Shown here in pieces: positions 1 through 9,323 of a stretch of DNA of 64,000 nucleotides. The stretch is taken from positions 1,302,001-1,366,000 of the forward strand of contig OY759361.1 of assembly GCA_963662355.1 (NCBI GenBank). Reading direction: 5' to 3'. The stretch's first letter is position 1, and the number at the start of each line of letters is the position of its first letter. The notes under the pieces are model-generated. The model made no database searches and was not told the origin of the DNA. It was given only the letters and a program-made list of their open reading frames with translations. A program made the position numbers and the translations under genes. Origin of the DNA: WTFY01 sp026713925 (GTDB taxonomy: Bacteria; Pseudomonadota; Gammaproteobacteria; UBA4575).

Positions 1-1
1 C

Positions 2-1408
2 ATTGTTACGTACGACAAGGGCAGGTTCTATCAGCGCAAGGCAAATGGCCTGGTGCGTGATGTTTTCCACAGTCGCCACATGGAGCGCCTGAAGGGCACC
101 ATGGGCATTGCACATGTGCGCTACCCGACTGCGGGGTCCTCGTCTTCGGCCGAGGCACAGCCTCTTTATGTGAATTCTCCATTTGGTATTTCGCTGGGCC
201 ATAACGGCAATCTCGTGAATTCCGGACAATTGAAAAAAGAACTGTTCCGGGAGGACCGCCGTCATCTGAATACCGAGTCAGATTCAGAAATACTGTTGAA
301 TGTGCTGGCGCACGAACTGGCAAACCAGCAAACATTGCGACTCAGTCCGGAAGATATTTTTACCGCAGTACGTGGCGTGCACCGGCGTTGTCGAGGTGCA
401 TACGCGGTAGTGGCAATGATTACGGGTTGCGGGATTGTAGCTTTTCGTGATGCCAACGGTATCCGGCCACTGGTATACGGGGTGAGGGAATCCCGGCATG
501 GTATGGAATATATGGTCGCTTCGGAAAGTGCTGCCCTGGATGCCCTGGATTTCAGCCTTGTACGGGATATTTTACCGGGTGAAGCTGTTTTCATAGACAG
601 GGAAGGCAAGATTTTCATGCGGCAGTGCGCACCGGATCCCGTACATTCTCCCTGCATATTCGAATATGTCTATTTTGCTCGACCGGACTCGGCGATTGAA
701 GACATTTTTGTGCAAAAAGCACGCATGCGTATGGGCCAGAAGCTGGCCAGAAACATTCTTCGAGAGTGGCCTGATCATAATATTGATGTCGTCATGCCGA
801 TACCGGATACAAGCCGGACAGCTGCGATTGAAATCGCGCATCTTTTAGATGTCAAATATCGTGAAGGATTCATCAAGAACCGTTATATCGGACGTACGTT
901 TATCATGCCTGGCAACATACTGCGGAAAAAGTCTGTACGGCAAAAGCTAAACCCCATCCGGCTCGAATTTAATGACAAAAATGTGTTGCTTATAGACGAT
1001 TCAATTGTACGCGGCACCACTTCTCGTGAAATCGTACAAATGGCACGGGATGCCGGTGCGAAAAAAGTATATTTTGCGTCTGCATCACCGCCGATCCGGT
1101 ATCAGAATATTTACGGCATTGATATGCCAGTGCGAAATGAGTTGATTGCATTCAATAAGGATGTTGGCGCGATCGGGAAGGAGATCCAGGCAGATCGGTT
1201 GTTTTACCAGGAACTCCAGGATTTGATCGAAGCAGTGAGGAAGGGCAACAAGAAACTGGAGAAATTTGATACTTCCATGTTTGACGGTGATTACATTACC
1301 GGTGTCGAAGAAGGCTATTTTGAAAACCTGGAATCACTGCGCAGTGACAAGTCCAAGCAAGAGCGTGAAAAGGAATATGCCAGCATTGACCTGCACAACA
1401 GTGTCTAG
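2..1408 (+). CDS. purF: Amidophosphoribosyltransferase, 5'-truncated by the window
   Basis: This enzyme catalyses the first committed step of purine synthesis, making phosphoribosylamine from PRPP and glutamine in the cytosol. The frame is open from base 2, so the N-terminal catalytic Cys and the start lie outside the window. What remains includes the glutaminase stretch with HVRYPTAGSS and AHNGNL-like (GHNGNL) motifs, and a C-terminal phosphoribosyltransferase domain with the PRPP loop VLLIDDSIVRGTTS at about bases 990-1030. The C-terminal end (GVEEGYFENL and beyond) is typical of the proteobacterial enzyme. A 16-nt gap separates it from the L,D-transpeptidase gene, so they are probably co-transcribed. 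Confidence 0.96.
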   Translation: MVTYDKGRFYQRKANGLVRDVFHSRHMERLKGTMGIAHVRYPTAGSSSSAEAQPLYVNSPFGISLGHNGNLVNSGQLKKELFREDRRHLNTESDSEILLNVLAHELANQQTLRLSPEDIFTAVRGVHRRCRGAYAVVAMITGCGIVAFRDANGIRPLVYGVRESRHGMEYMVASESAALDALDFSLVRDILPGEAVFIDREGKIFMRQCAPDPVHSPCIFEYVYFARPDSAIEDIFVQKARMRMGQKLARNILREWPDHNIDVVMPIPDTSRTAAIEIAHLLDVKYREGFIKNRYIGRTFIMPGNILRKKSVRQKLNPIRLEFNDKNVLLIDDSIVRGTTSREIVQMARDAGAKKVYFASASPPIRYQNIYGIDMPVRNELIAFNKDVGAIGKEIQADRLFYQELQDLIEAVRKGNKKLEKFDTSMFDGDYITGVEEGYFENLESLRSDKSKQEREKEYASIDLHNSV

Positions 1409-1424
1409 AAAGGACCATTGATAC

Positions 1425-1982
1425 ATGCACGCCCACGAGGCAACCCGACAGTTGCTTGGGCTGTATGCCAAAGCGTGTGACCAGTATCCGCAACACGCAG
1501 ACTATCCTGCAGCCATTGTCAACATACGCGAGCAAACGCTTTATGTATTTGCAGACAGGGAGTGTATCGGTAAATATCCGGTTTCAACTTCCAGGTTTGG
1601 TGCCGGCGAAAAAGAAAATTCCTACAAAACGCCTCGCGGGGTACATTGTGTTGCAGAAAAGATCGGTGCCGATGCAGGATTTGCCGAGATCTTTGAAGCG
1701 AGAAAACGCACATACACGGCTGCAGAAATTGAATCCGGGACAACCGGCGCCCTGAATGACTGCATTACGTCCAGGATACTCTGGCTGACCGGCCTAGAAG
1801 AAGGTTTGAACAAGGGTATTGGCGTGGATACCCACGGGCGCTATATCTATATTCATGGCACTCATCAGGAAGGTTTAATTGGCCAGCCCGTCTCCGCAGG
1901 ATGTATTCGAATGAAAAATCAGGATGTCATGGACATTTTTGATTGCCTGGAAGTCTCTTCGTTGGTGGTTATCAGCGAATAG
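1425..1982 (+). CDS. L,D-transpeptidase (YkuD domain) without visible signal peptide
   Basis: This is a 185-aa YkuD-fold protein. The catalytic signature is clear: His144 in IHGTHQ and Cys160 in the SAGCIRM motif. YkuD enzymes normally cross-link peptidoglycan stem peptides or attach lipoproteins to them in the periplasm. The N-terminus (MHAHEATRQL...) is polar and shows no hydrophobic signal segment, so how it would reach the periplasm is unclear; a cytosolic role or an upstream alternative start are the options. The ATG at 1425 lies 16 nt after purF. It is followed closely by the ferritin-like gene on the same strand. Confidence 0.85.
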   Translation: MHAHEATRQLLGLYAKACDQYPQHADYPAAIVNIREQTLYVFADRECIGKYPVSTSRFGAGEKENSYKTPRGVHCVAEKIGADAGFAEIFEARKRTYTAAEIESGTTGALNDCITSRILWLTGLEEGLNKGIGVDTHGRYIYIHGTHQEGLIGQPVSAGCIRMKNQDVMDIFDCLEVSSLVVISE

Positions 1983-1997
1983 CCACACAGTTGCCGT

Positions 1998-2801
1998 ATG
2001 CCTCCTGCGAATTCTGTATTCCAAGCAGCGTACGACTGCCTGCTGTGCACCAGCCCGACACAAAAGTGCGATGCTGTGATTCGGTTTGCTGAACAGGTAG
2101 ACAGGGGTGACATCGGGTTTGTCCGAACACCTTCCGTGAACCGGGTCGAAAGCCCAGGCCGACCATCCAGGCCACGGCTGGTCCCGCCAAAAAAACTGGC
2201 GCGCCGCGGGCTGGCAACCTCCCGGGGGAAAGCGGCCTTTATACATGCCATCACGCACATCGAGTTCAATGCGATCAACCTGGCTCTTGATGCCATATAC
2301 AGATTCCAGGATCTTCCCAGGGGGTACTATCTCGACTGGGCGTCCGTCGCGTTTGATGAGGCCCAGCATTTCTTGATGCTGCGTGAACGCCTGCAGCAGG
2401 TCGGCTATGACTATGGCGATTTTGATGCCCATAACGGTTTGTGGGAAATGGCAGTCAAGACCGACGACAATTTCGTTGCACGCATGGCCCTGGTGCCCAG
2501 GGTGCTTGAGGCGCGTGGTTTGGATGTTACTCCGGGCATGATTGACAAATTACAAGGTAACGGTGACATGAAAACAGCGGACATGCTGAAAGTTATCCTT
2601 GACCAGGAGATCAGGCATGTGGCCATTGGCTCTCGCTGGTTCAAATACGCGTGCAAGCAGAAGGATTTGCAGCCGGAAACGACATTTCGTTCCCTGTTAG
2701 GAAAATATTATACGGGCGGCCTGCAAAGGCCGTTTCACCTGGAAGCACGGCGCAAGGCAGGTTTTTCAGAATCTGAACTGGAAGCGCTTTGCAAGCTTTA
2801 A
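1998..2801 (+). CDS. DUF455 ferritin-like protein
   Basis: This 267-aa protein matches the DUF455 family, a four-helix ferritin-like fold related to diiron proteins such as tRNA hydroxylase MiaE. Candidate metal ligands are in the helices around HIEFNAINLA, DEAQHF and DQEIRHVA. The C-terminal RPFHLEARRKAG segment is also family-typical. The substrate of this family is not established. The N-terminal 70 residues are proline- and arginine-rich and less conserved. It sits 15 nt after the L,D-transpeptidase gene and overlaps the convergent lpxH end by 4 nt. Confidence 0.8.
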   Translation: MPPANSVFQAAYDCLLCTSPTQKCDAVIRFAEQVDRGDIGFVRTPSVNRVESPGRPSRPRLVPPKKLARRGLATSRGKAAFIHAITHIEFNAINLALDAIYRFQDLPRGYYLDWASVAFDEAQHFLMLRERLQQVGYDYGDFDAHNGLWEMAVKTDDNFVARMALVPRVLEARGLDVTPGMIDKLQGNGDMKTADMLKVILDQEIRHVAIGSRWFKYACKQKDLQPETTFRSLLGKYYTGGLQRPFHLEARRKAGFSESELEALCKL

Positions 2802-3520
2802 GCGCACAGGGTTTCCAGGTGCATGGCTTCAGGCGTGCATTTCAGCACACTGCCTTGTTCGTACCAGTCGCCCAGCACGATACGCCTGCAGGCATTGCCG
2901 TCAATGGTAAAGTCATGAATGGCAGGGCGATGCGTGTGACCGTGGATTAAAAATTTCACATCGTATCTGAGCATTGTCTGCCTGACGGCATGCAGGTTGA
3001 CATCCATGATTTCTGGCTGCTTACCTTGCGTGGCGGCAATACTTTTGTCTCGCAATCGTTGTGCAATCCTCAAGCGCTGCTTGACACTGAGCATCAATAC
3101 CGCTTTCTTGACCCATCTGTTACGTACCCTGGCACGATACTTTTGGTAAGCGATGTCATCTGTACACAAGGTGTCGCCATGCATGACCAATGCAGGGGTT
3201 CCGTACAGGTCAACTACGGTTTCTTCCTGCAGAATCTTGCAGTGGGTGAGGTTTTCAAAAGTCTTGCCGATGAGAAAATCCCTGTTACCGTGGATAAAGT
3301 ACACCGGAACGTTGGCAAGACTCAGTTGCCTTATCGATTCGATTACAGGCTGAAGGCCGATGGCCGGATCGTCGTCGCCGATCCAGGATTCAAACAGGTC
3401 CCCAAGAATATAAAGGGCATCCGTGTTTTCAATTCCTTGTAAAAAGTGGCAGAAAGCTGCAATGATGTGCGGCCTTTTTTGATCCAGGTGTAAGTCAGAA
3501 ACAAACAGGGTCTGCGTCAT
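2798..3520 (-). CDS. lpxH: UDP-2,3-diacylglucosamine diphosphatase
   Basis: LpxH is the calcineurin-like metallophosphatase that hydrolyses UDP-2,3-diacylglucosamine to lipid X and UMP in lipid A synthesis, peripherally at the inner membrane. All metal-binding blocks are present in order: SDLHLD near the N-terminus, GDLFE, GNRDFL, HGDTL and HGHTHRP near the C-terminus. The length of 240 aa is normal. Its ATG follows the cyclophilin gene by 10 nt on the minus strand, the ppiB-lpxH neighbourhood common in gammaproteobacteria. Confidence 0.96.
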   Translation of the reverse strand: MTQTLFVSDLHLDQKRPHIIAAFCHFLQGIENTDALYILGDLFESWIGDDDPAIGLQPVIESIRQLSLANVPVYFIHGNRDFLIGKTFENLTHCKILQEETVVDLYGTPALVMHGDTLCTDDIAYQKYRARVRNRWVKKAVLMLSVKQRLRIAQRLRDKSIAATQGKQPEIMDVNLHAVRQTMLRYDVKFLIHGHTHRPAIHDFTIDGNACRRIVLGDWYEQGSVLKCTPEAMHLETLCA

Positions 3521-3530
3521 ACCTCATCGC

Positions 3531-4109
3531 TTACTCGACAATCGAAACTTTTTCGATGATAACCGCTTCTACGGGCAAATCGTCATAAGAACCCTTGGAT
3601 GCAGTGGCTACATTCTTTATTGCATTTACGACATCCATACCTTCAGTAACTGTGCCAAACACGGCATAGCCCCAGCCTTGCCCTGTTTCGCCTGAAAAAT
3701 TCAGAAACCTGTTGTCTTTGACATTGATGAAAAACTGGGCAGTTGCCGAATGAGGACTGCTGGTACGCGCCATTGCAATCGTGCCGGTATCGTTGCTCAA
3801 TCCATTATTCGCTTCGTTCTTGACTGGAGCATGGGTGGGTTTTTGTTTCATATCTTCAGTGAACCCACCACCCTGAATCATGAAGTTTCCGATGACCCGG
3901 TGAAAAATTGTCCCGTCGTAAAATCCTTCACTGACGTAAGTAAGAAAATTTGCAACGGTAGCCGGTGATTTTCCAGCATCCAGTTCTAGAGTAATGGCAC
4001 CTTTGCTGGTGTCCATTCGTACCATAGTGGTTTCAGCCTGTAAATTAGAAGCAGTCATAAGAATTATCATGAACACAAGCAGTAAAGACTTCCTGACCAT
4101 TGCATTCAT
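3531..4109 (-). CDS. Peptidyl-prolyl cis-trans isomerase, cyclophilin type, exported
   Basis: A 192-aa cyclophilin that accelerates proline isomerisation during protein folding. The core motif FHRVIGNFMIQGGGFT and the MARTSSPHSATAQFFIN block are intact. Residues about 8-25 (LLLVFMIILMTASNLQAE) form a signal peptide with a likely cleavage after LQA, so this is the periplasmic PpiA-like form rather than cytosolic PpiB. It is the upstream member of a two-gene unit with lpxH. Confidence is high for the family and moderate for the periplasmic location. Confidence 0.93.
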   Translation of the reverse strand: MNAMVRKSLLLVFMIILMTASNLQAETTMVRMDTSKGAITLELDAGKSPATVANFLTYVSEGFYDGTIFHRVIGNFMIQGGGFTEDMKQKPTHAPVKNEANNGLSNDTGTIAMARTSSPHSATAQFFINVKDNRFLNFSGETGQGWGYAVFGTVTEGMDVVNAIKNVATASKGSYDDLPVEAVIIEKVSIVE

Positions 4110-4642
4110 ACTTGTCTCCGCAAAAAGTTAAGGGTAAATGAAGGCTTTTCAACTGTCTCCGCGAAAGTTGCCCGGGTTCTATAATGTGGTTGCCTGTATC
4201 CACTGCCATTGTGCGCAAGCCTGCGCCGATCAGGGCCAGTCACCTGATCTTGCTTTCAAGTTTTTGTCCACTCGTCTGGTCTGTGTTGAGTAGTCCGGTA
4301 AAGCCAGTGTTATCCTTACGGGCTATCCGTTCAACAAGTGATCCTCTTCTGTGAGATGGTACATGCGGCTGCGCCACTGGCTCCGGCACATGTCTTCGAT
4401 CATACTTCATTCGATGTTTGCAAACCAGTTTTTTGTGAAGCTGGCAGCAATTGGAATGCCCCTGGTTGCTGCTCCCTGCTCGGGACCGTGGTCAGCCACA
4501 AACGAATTCAGACAACGGTGCCACAGGCTCCAAGTTCAAAGAATGATCCCTTCCCGATATACGGTTCCCCATCTGCCCTGTTCCGCATTGAACTTAAGGG
4601 AATGACACTCATTCACGGGAAAATTCCGCGTGCATTAAGACT
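4110..4642. other. Intergenic region without a supported gene
   Basis: About 530 bases lie between the cyclophilin start and the rhodanese end. Open frames here have no recognisable motif, no convincing ribosome binding site, and are interrupted or antisense to the rhodanese gene. A TATAAT hexamer at 4180-4185 has no good -35 partner. I see no confident promoter, RNA or repeat. Confidence 0.5.
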
Positions 4643-5110
4643 TCATGCAAGCGCATCGGGCAAGGCGGCCAATGCGTCATCGATTGAGACGATCGGCAGG
4701 CCAGCCTTGATCCACCCTGGACCGCGGCGCGAACCAAGCATGCCCTCAGAGACGTTGATGAAATTATCATGGCCGGCCAGTCGCAAGGCACGCGTGACCA
4801 ATCCGGATCGATTGCCTGTCGCACAGATCAGGGCTATGGGGCGATGCTCCGCCAGTTCACGGGCGACCCCCAGACGTTTGGGAAACCGTGTAGTATGCAT
4901 GCTGACCGGCCAGGCGCCCCGTGCGACGCCAGTTTCGTGCCATTCGCCCTGCGTTCGAATATCCAGCAGCCTTATCCGGTCTTCCAGCAGTGCTGCATGG
5001 GCCTGCTGCACAGACCAGATGTCGCGGCTTTGTGCCAGGGCCACCGTTGCAATCGGCAGGGCAGGCAAGGCAGCCAATAGAGTTAGGAACTGCCGACGTT
5101 TGAGGTTCAT
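4643..5110 (-). CDS. Exported rhodanese-like protein
   Basis: This 155-aa protein has a single rhodanese domain with the active-site loop ICATGNRSG (persulfide-carrying Cys followed by a six-residue loop) and the LLDIRTQGEW block that opens the fold. The N-terminus MNLKRRQFLTLLAALPALP is a signal peptide with a twin-arginine-like RRQFL motif and a cut near ALAQ, so the protein is periplasmic. The family moves sulfane sulfur, but the real donor and acceptor here are unknown. It stands alone, divergent from the thioredoxin gene. Confidence 0.85.
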   Translation of the reverse strand: MNLKRRQFLTLLAALPALPIATVALAQSRDIWSVQQAHAALLEDRIRLLDIRTQGEWHETGVARGAWPVSMHTTRFPKRLGVARELAEHRPIALICATGNRSGLVTRALRLAGHDNFINVSEGMLGSRRGPGWIKAGLPIVSIDDALAALPDALA

Positions 5111-5513
5111 TCAGCTGTCTTCCCAGGTTTTACTGTCACGCAACACCTACCGTTTGCCCAAGCGTTTCGCGTACCTTCCCGGCAACCGCGGGCAGGTCTT
5201 GTTCTCCACCGCCGCCATGGACGCGACCGGATAGACGGACTGAATTCGGTCTCTCAATCAGGGACCTGCAGAATAACAATTCTTGGATCATCGCGTTATG
5301 CAGGGTTTCGAATTCCTCGAGCCCCGGTTGCAGAGCGCGCCTGTGAACTCCACCGCCGATGGAACGCCTATCATACCATTGCCCATTATCCTGCGCATCA
5401 TGTCCTGGGCCATTGAACCGGGGCAGTCTTTTAAGAAATTCACGGGTACATTTGTTGATTCTGAGGAGTACAATGCGGAAGTCTGGAATTTTAGAACCTA
5501 TAAGGAGGATATT
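5111..5513. other. Divergent intergenic region before thioredoxin
   Basis: About 400 bases separate the rhodanese start from the thioredoxin start. The thioredoxin frame is open back to 5283, but that extension has no thioredoxin homology. A perfect Shine-Dalgarno (AAGGAGG at 5502-5508) lies just before the GTG at 5514, so the extension is most likely untranslated. Confidence 0.5.
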
Positions 5514-5891
5514 GTGGCGACAATTGCCCTGACCAAGGATACCTTCAATGAAACGATAGAAAACAACGACACGGTAGTTATAGATTTCTGGGCTGCCTGG
5601 TGTGGGCCATGCAAATCATTTGCACCTACCTTTGATACGGCTTCAGAAAATCATAGCGATGTTGTATTTGGCAAGGTCGATACTGAGGCACAGCAGGAAC
5701 TGGCTCAGGCATGCAATATCCGTTCGATACCGACACTTATGATCTTTCGTGAAAAAATACTGTTGTATTCACAGGCTGGCGCTTTGTCTCCTTCACAACT
5801 GGAAGACATTATCGACAAGGCCAAGCAACTCGACATGAATCAGGTACGCGAAGATATCAAAAAGCAGGAATCAAACACCCAGGCACAGTGA
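5514..5891 (+). CDS. Thioredoxin family protein
   Basis: A 125-aa cytosolic thioredoxin with the canonical WCGPC active site in VIDFWAAWCGPCKSFAP and the cis-Pro loop RSIPTLMIF. It reduces protein disulfides. I chose the GTG start at 5514 because AAGGAGG ends 5 nt upstream and the protein then has the normal thioredoxin N-terminus; the longer open frame from 5283 adds about 77 residues with no homology. The C-terminal 25 residues after the fold (KQLDMNQVREDIKKQ...) are a charged helical tail not found in E. coli TrxA. Confidence 0.9.
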   Translation: MATIALTKDTFNETIENNDTVVIDFWAAWCGPCKSFAPTFDTASENHSDVVFGKVDTEAQQELAQACNIRSIPTLMIFREKILLYSQAGALSPSQLEDIIDKAKQLDMNQVREDIKKQESNTQAQ

Positions 5892-5982
5892 TGGTTGGCG
5901 ACGTAGTGCCGTGACAGAAGTGACTACGACGCATGTTTTCGAATGAGCACAGTGACTTAACGGGACACCTTGGGCATAACGG

Positions 5983-6891
5983 ATGGGACTGCGTGCAAAT
6001 CATTTGATCTGTGCCTGGTTGCGTGGCTTGAGTAAATCGTCTTACATTCTGGCACTTCTTGCACTTTCCCTTACTCCTGTTATCGCTGTAAGCACAGGTC
6101 TGCATAACAGCAGCAGGACATTTACCCCGGTTTCTGAAATGAACAGGGCAGACTGGAATGACCCGGTTGAAATGGAAAGGGTATGGCAGGCTGCATTGGT
6201 CAGAATTCCAAAACCTGGCGGGAAGTATCTCGCAACTACAATAAAGGAACTGCATGCCCACAACCTGAGAGGGGATGGAAAACTTCCTGCCGTGATTTAT
6301 TTGCACGGATGTTCCGGTATATGGGAAGGAACCCACATGAGAATTGATTTTCTGGCTGCAAATGGCTATGCAGTCATTGCACCGCCAAGCATGGCCAGAA
6401 AAAAATATCCAAAGTCCTGCGAGCCCGAGCAATTGCGAGGCGGCTTATACCGGGGCACGTTGAGAATCCGCCAGTATGATGCGGGCTATGCCATTGAAAA
6501 GGCAAAAACACTCCCATGGGTGGATGCGGACCGTATTTTCCTGATGGGGCTGAGCGAAGGTGGAATCACGGTTGCCACTTTTCGGTCAAAATCCGGGGAT
6601 GCGTCCGTGCGGGCGCGTGTTATTGAAGGTTGGACCTGTCAGGCTGGTTGGCGTGAATACCGGGGTATCAAGGCACCCGAAGGTGAACCAGTTCTTACCT
6701 TGCTTGGTGCGAACGACCCCTGGTTTCAGAATCCTTATACAGGTGGTGAGTGTACCGGTTTTGTAAAAAAGCGAAACGACGGCAGTAAATCGGTAGTGTA
6801 TACACAGGAGGACCTGAGCCACAAACATGGACTGTTGGAGGATGCAAGGGTACGGACTGAAGTTCTGAATTTTTTGCATGCACACCAGTGA
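5983..6891 (+). CDS. Alpha/beta hydrolase of the dienelactone hydrolase type, exported
   Basis: A 302-aa alpha/beta hydrolase. The nucleophile elbow is GLSEG (Ser within FLMGLSEGGITVA), the oxyanion block is IYLHGCSG, and a late acid and His are probably in LLGANDPWF and DLSHKHGLL. Residues about 15-37 form a hydrophobic signal or anchor segment, suggesting an envelope location. Dienelactone-hydrolase-like members cleave esters or lactones, but the substrate here cannot be read. The ATG at 5983 has only a weak ribosome binding site. Confidence 0.8.
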   Translation: MGLRANHLICAWLRGLSKSSYILALLALSLTPVIAVSTGLHNSSRTFTPVSEMNRADWNDPVEMERVWQAALVRIPKPGGKYLATTIKELHAHNLRGDGKLPAVIYLHGCSGIWEGTHMRIDFLAANGYAVIAPPSMARKKYPKSCEPEQLRGGLYRGTLRIRQYDAGYAIEKAKTLPWVDADRIFLMGLSEGGITVATFRSKSGDASVRARVIEGWTCQAGWREYRGIKAPEGEPVLTLLGANDPWFQNPYTGGECTGFVKKRNDGSKSVVYTQEDLSHKHGLLEDARVRTEVLNFLHAHQ

Positions 6892-6972
6892 TCTAGTGAC
6901 TGTATGCTGATATTCAGGCCGCCAGAGTGCACAGAGGCTGAATGCTTGAATATCCAGTGGTTTGAGCCGAAG

Positions 6973-8262
6973 TCAGGCGTTGGAGATTTTGCGAAATGCA
7001 TTGCCTGCGAGATCAATCGTCTTTCCAATGTCTTCCTCATTATGGGCACCTGAGATAAATCCGGCCTCATAAGGCGAAGGCGCAAGGTACACGCCTTGCT
7101 CTAACATCGAGTGAAAAAAGCGATTGAAATGCTGCTGGTTGCACGACGCTGCCTGAGTGAATTGTGTAACTTCCTTTTCTTGCGTAAAGAATAGTCCGAA
7201 CATGCCGCATACCTGGTTGGCAACCAGCGGGACATGATTTTTTTCAGCTGCATCCAGGATGCCCTGTGTGAGCAGCGCGGTGTTCCGATTGAGCCGATTG
7301 TGAAAACCTTTTTCCGAAACCAAATCCAGGGTTGCCAGGCCAGCTGTCATGGCTATTGGATTTCCTGATAACGTGCCAGCCTGATACACCGGGCCATCGG
7401 GTGCCAGTGACTCCATGATGTCTTGTTTTCCACCAAATGCGCCTACAGGCATGCCACCGCCAAGTATTTTCCCAAGCGTGGTCAGGTCCGGGACTACCTT
7501 GTACAGTTGCTGTGCACCACCTGGTGCCACGCGAAAACCCGTCATAACTTCATCAAAGATCAAAATCGCTCCATGCTGTGAGCAAAGCCTGCGCAAGCCT
7601 TGCAAAAAACCCTTCACTGGAAGGATACAATTCATGTTTCCTGCAACAGGCTCAACAATCACACAAGCAATGTCATTGCCCATTTTTTCAAATGTCCGTT
7701 CAACCTCATCGAGGCTGTTGTAGGTCAGAACAACAGTGTGCCGGGCGAGTTCGGGCACCACACCGGAAGAGCTGGGCACGCCCAGAGTCAGCGCACCGGA
7801 TCCGGCTTTCACCAGAAGCGAGTCTCCGTGACCATGGTAGCAGCCTTCAAATTTGATAATCTTGTTGCGGCCTGTATGACCACGCGCCAGGCGGATAGCA
7901 CTCATGGTCGCTTCCGTTCCGGAACTGACCATACGAACCTTTTGTACTGATTCAACAAGCTCACAGACTTTTTTTGCCAGCTCTGTTTCTATTTCAGTCG
8001 GTGTACCAAAACTGAGTCCATGTTCAACAGCCCGCTGTACGGCTCCGATCACTACGGGGTGAGCATGACCCAGGATCATCGGACCCCAGGATCCAACATA
8101 GTCAATGTATTCCCTGTCATGGATGTCATAAAGATAGGGTCCGGTGGCACGCTTGATAAAAACCGGTATACCCCCGACGGATTTGAATGCCCGAACCGGA
8201 GAATTAACGCCGCCCGGAATGTATTTGCATGCCTCGTCAAAGGCCTCTTGTGTGATCGTCAT
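6973..8262 (-). CDS. hemL: Glutamate-1-semialdehyde 2,1-aminomutase
   Basis: HemL converts glutamate-1-semialdehyde to 5-aminolevulinate, the last step of the C5 route to tetrapyrroles. The 429-aa length is standard. The PLP lysine is in TTLGKILGGGMPVGAFGG. SSGTEATMSAIRLARG, which binds the phosphate, and EPVAGNMN are also present. Its ATG is 46 nt downstream of the thiE stop on the same strand, so thiE-hemL form a unit, an arrangement common in gammaproteobacteria. Confidence 0.97.
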   Translation of the reverse strand: MTITQEAFDEACKYIPGGVNSPVRAFKSVGGIPVFIKRATGPYLYDIHDREYIDYVGSWGPMILGHAHPVVIGAVQRAVEHGLSFGTPTEIETELAKKVCELVESVQKVRMVSSGTEATMSAIRLARGHTGRNKIIKFEGCYHGHGDSLLVKAGSGALTLGVPSSSGVVPELARHTVVLTYNSLDEVERTFEKMGNDIACVIVEPVAGNMNCILPVKGFLQGLRRLCSQHGAILIFDEVMTGFRVAPGGAQQLYKVVPDLTTLGKILGGGMPVGAFGGKQDIMESLAPDGPVYQAGTLSGNPIAMTAGLATLDLVSEKGFHNRLNRNTALLTQGILDAAEKNHVPLVANQVCGMFGLFFTQEKEVTQFTQAASCNQQHFNRFFHSMLEQGVYLAPSPYEAGFISGAHNEEDIGKTIDLAGNAFRKISNA

Positions 8263-8308
8263 TGCAGTCTGGATGTGGTGAATGGAAAAATTGTGATCGT
8301 AATCCGGG

Positions 8309-8947
8309 TCATGGGGCTGATCGAAAAGGCTGTAACCGGGTCAGGTATTCCTGCACGGACCGGACAGGGGAAGATGAGTTGAAGATCCCACTGATGACAG
8401 CAATCATGTCGGCACCGGCATGCAGAAGTGGCGTGACATTGTCCTGGGTAATGCCTCCAATTGCACAGACCGGGATATTCAGTTCCTGTTTGGCGCGAGT
8501 AATCAGTCCAGTGTCTGCAAGCGGAGCAGAAGGTTTGGTCGGTGAAGTAAAAAAACTTCCAAATGCTATGTAAGCAGCTCCATCGGCGACAGCCTGAACC
8601 GCATTGCCGTATTCATTGTAGCAGGATGCGCCGATGATTTTTTCTGCGCCCAGGAATGTCCCCGTTTCAGAAATTCCGTGATCCTCTTTGCCGAGGTGTA
8701 CCCCATCGGCATCAATGTCCCGGGTTAATTCAATATCGTCATTAATGATCAGCAGGCTTTTGTGTTTTCGCGTCAATGATCTCAGCTTGTGGCCGATCAC
8801 GGTACGGGTTTCCTGGTCATTGACCTTGTCCCTGTACTGAATGATTCTCGTGCCCACCGACAATACCGATTCGACTGTGTCGAGAAAGTCCCGTGCACGG
8901 ATGGATTGCGTATCTGCAATCACATATAGGCCCTTTAACATAAGCAT
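8309..8947 (-). CDS. thiE: Thiamine-phosphate synthase
   Basis: ThiE couples HMP-pyrophosphate with the thiazole phosphate to give thiamine monophosphate. The 212-aa TIM-barrel shows IIQYRDK, the metal-binding LIINDDIELTRDIDADGVHLG block and IGASCYN/AFGSFFTSPTK phosphate loops. It begins at an ATG facing the exporter gene and precedes hemL. The partner kinase thiD lies 2.8 kb away at 11738-12535. No TPP riboswitch is evident upstream. Confidence 0.95.
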   Translation of the reverse strand: MLMLKGLYVIADTQSIRARDFLDTVESVLSVGTRIIQYRDKVNDQETRTVIGHKLRSLTRKHKSLLIINDDIELTRDIDADGVHLGKEDHGISETGTFLGAEKIIGASCYNEYGNAVQAVADGAAYIAFGSFFTSPTKPSAPLADTGLITRAKQELNIPVCAIGGITQDNVTPLLHAGADMIAVISGIFNSSSPVRSVQEYLTRLQPFRSAP

Positions 8948-9323
8948 TGTGTAAAATTTTCCGGGATTTTACGCTTCTGGACTTGCAAGTGAAACCTTGT
9001 CAGGCAGGATGGCAATTTGTGTGTTCCGGGAGCCTTGCCACTGGGGATTCAGATGAATTTCGGGTTGAGGACCGGTATGCAGTTTCATGCCTGGGCTATA
9101 CTTGGAATCAATTCTATGACCAGATTTGTACCCTCACGTCTCGTTTGAGGCCGTGATGCTCGGACTGGCAGTGTAGCTGTGACATGTGTTCGGTTGAATA
9201 TATACGGAAGAATCCAGCAGGTCATATAAAGATATCGGGAGCTGTCTATCATATTTGTTTCAAGCATGCTGAGTCCTGTCATTTTCCTGACAAGATTTCT
9301 TGGGGGACATTGGGATTGCCCGA
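8948..9323. other. Divergent intergenic region thiE / RND exporter
   Basis: About 375 bases with no supported gene. A TTG at 9300 in the exporter frame could extend that protein by eight residues. The ATG at 9324 is preferred because the extra residues are not membrane-like and no well-spaced ribosome binding site supports the TTG. No riboswitch-like fold is obvious by eye. Confidence 0.45.

Noticed and set aside
4338..5234. 298-aa plus-strand open frame over the rhodanese gene
   Set aside because: It is antisense to a rhodanese with intact motifs and signal peptide, and its own translation is arginine/serine-rich with no motif.
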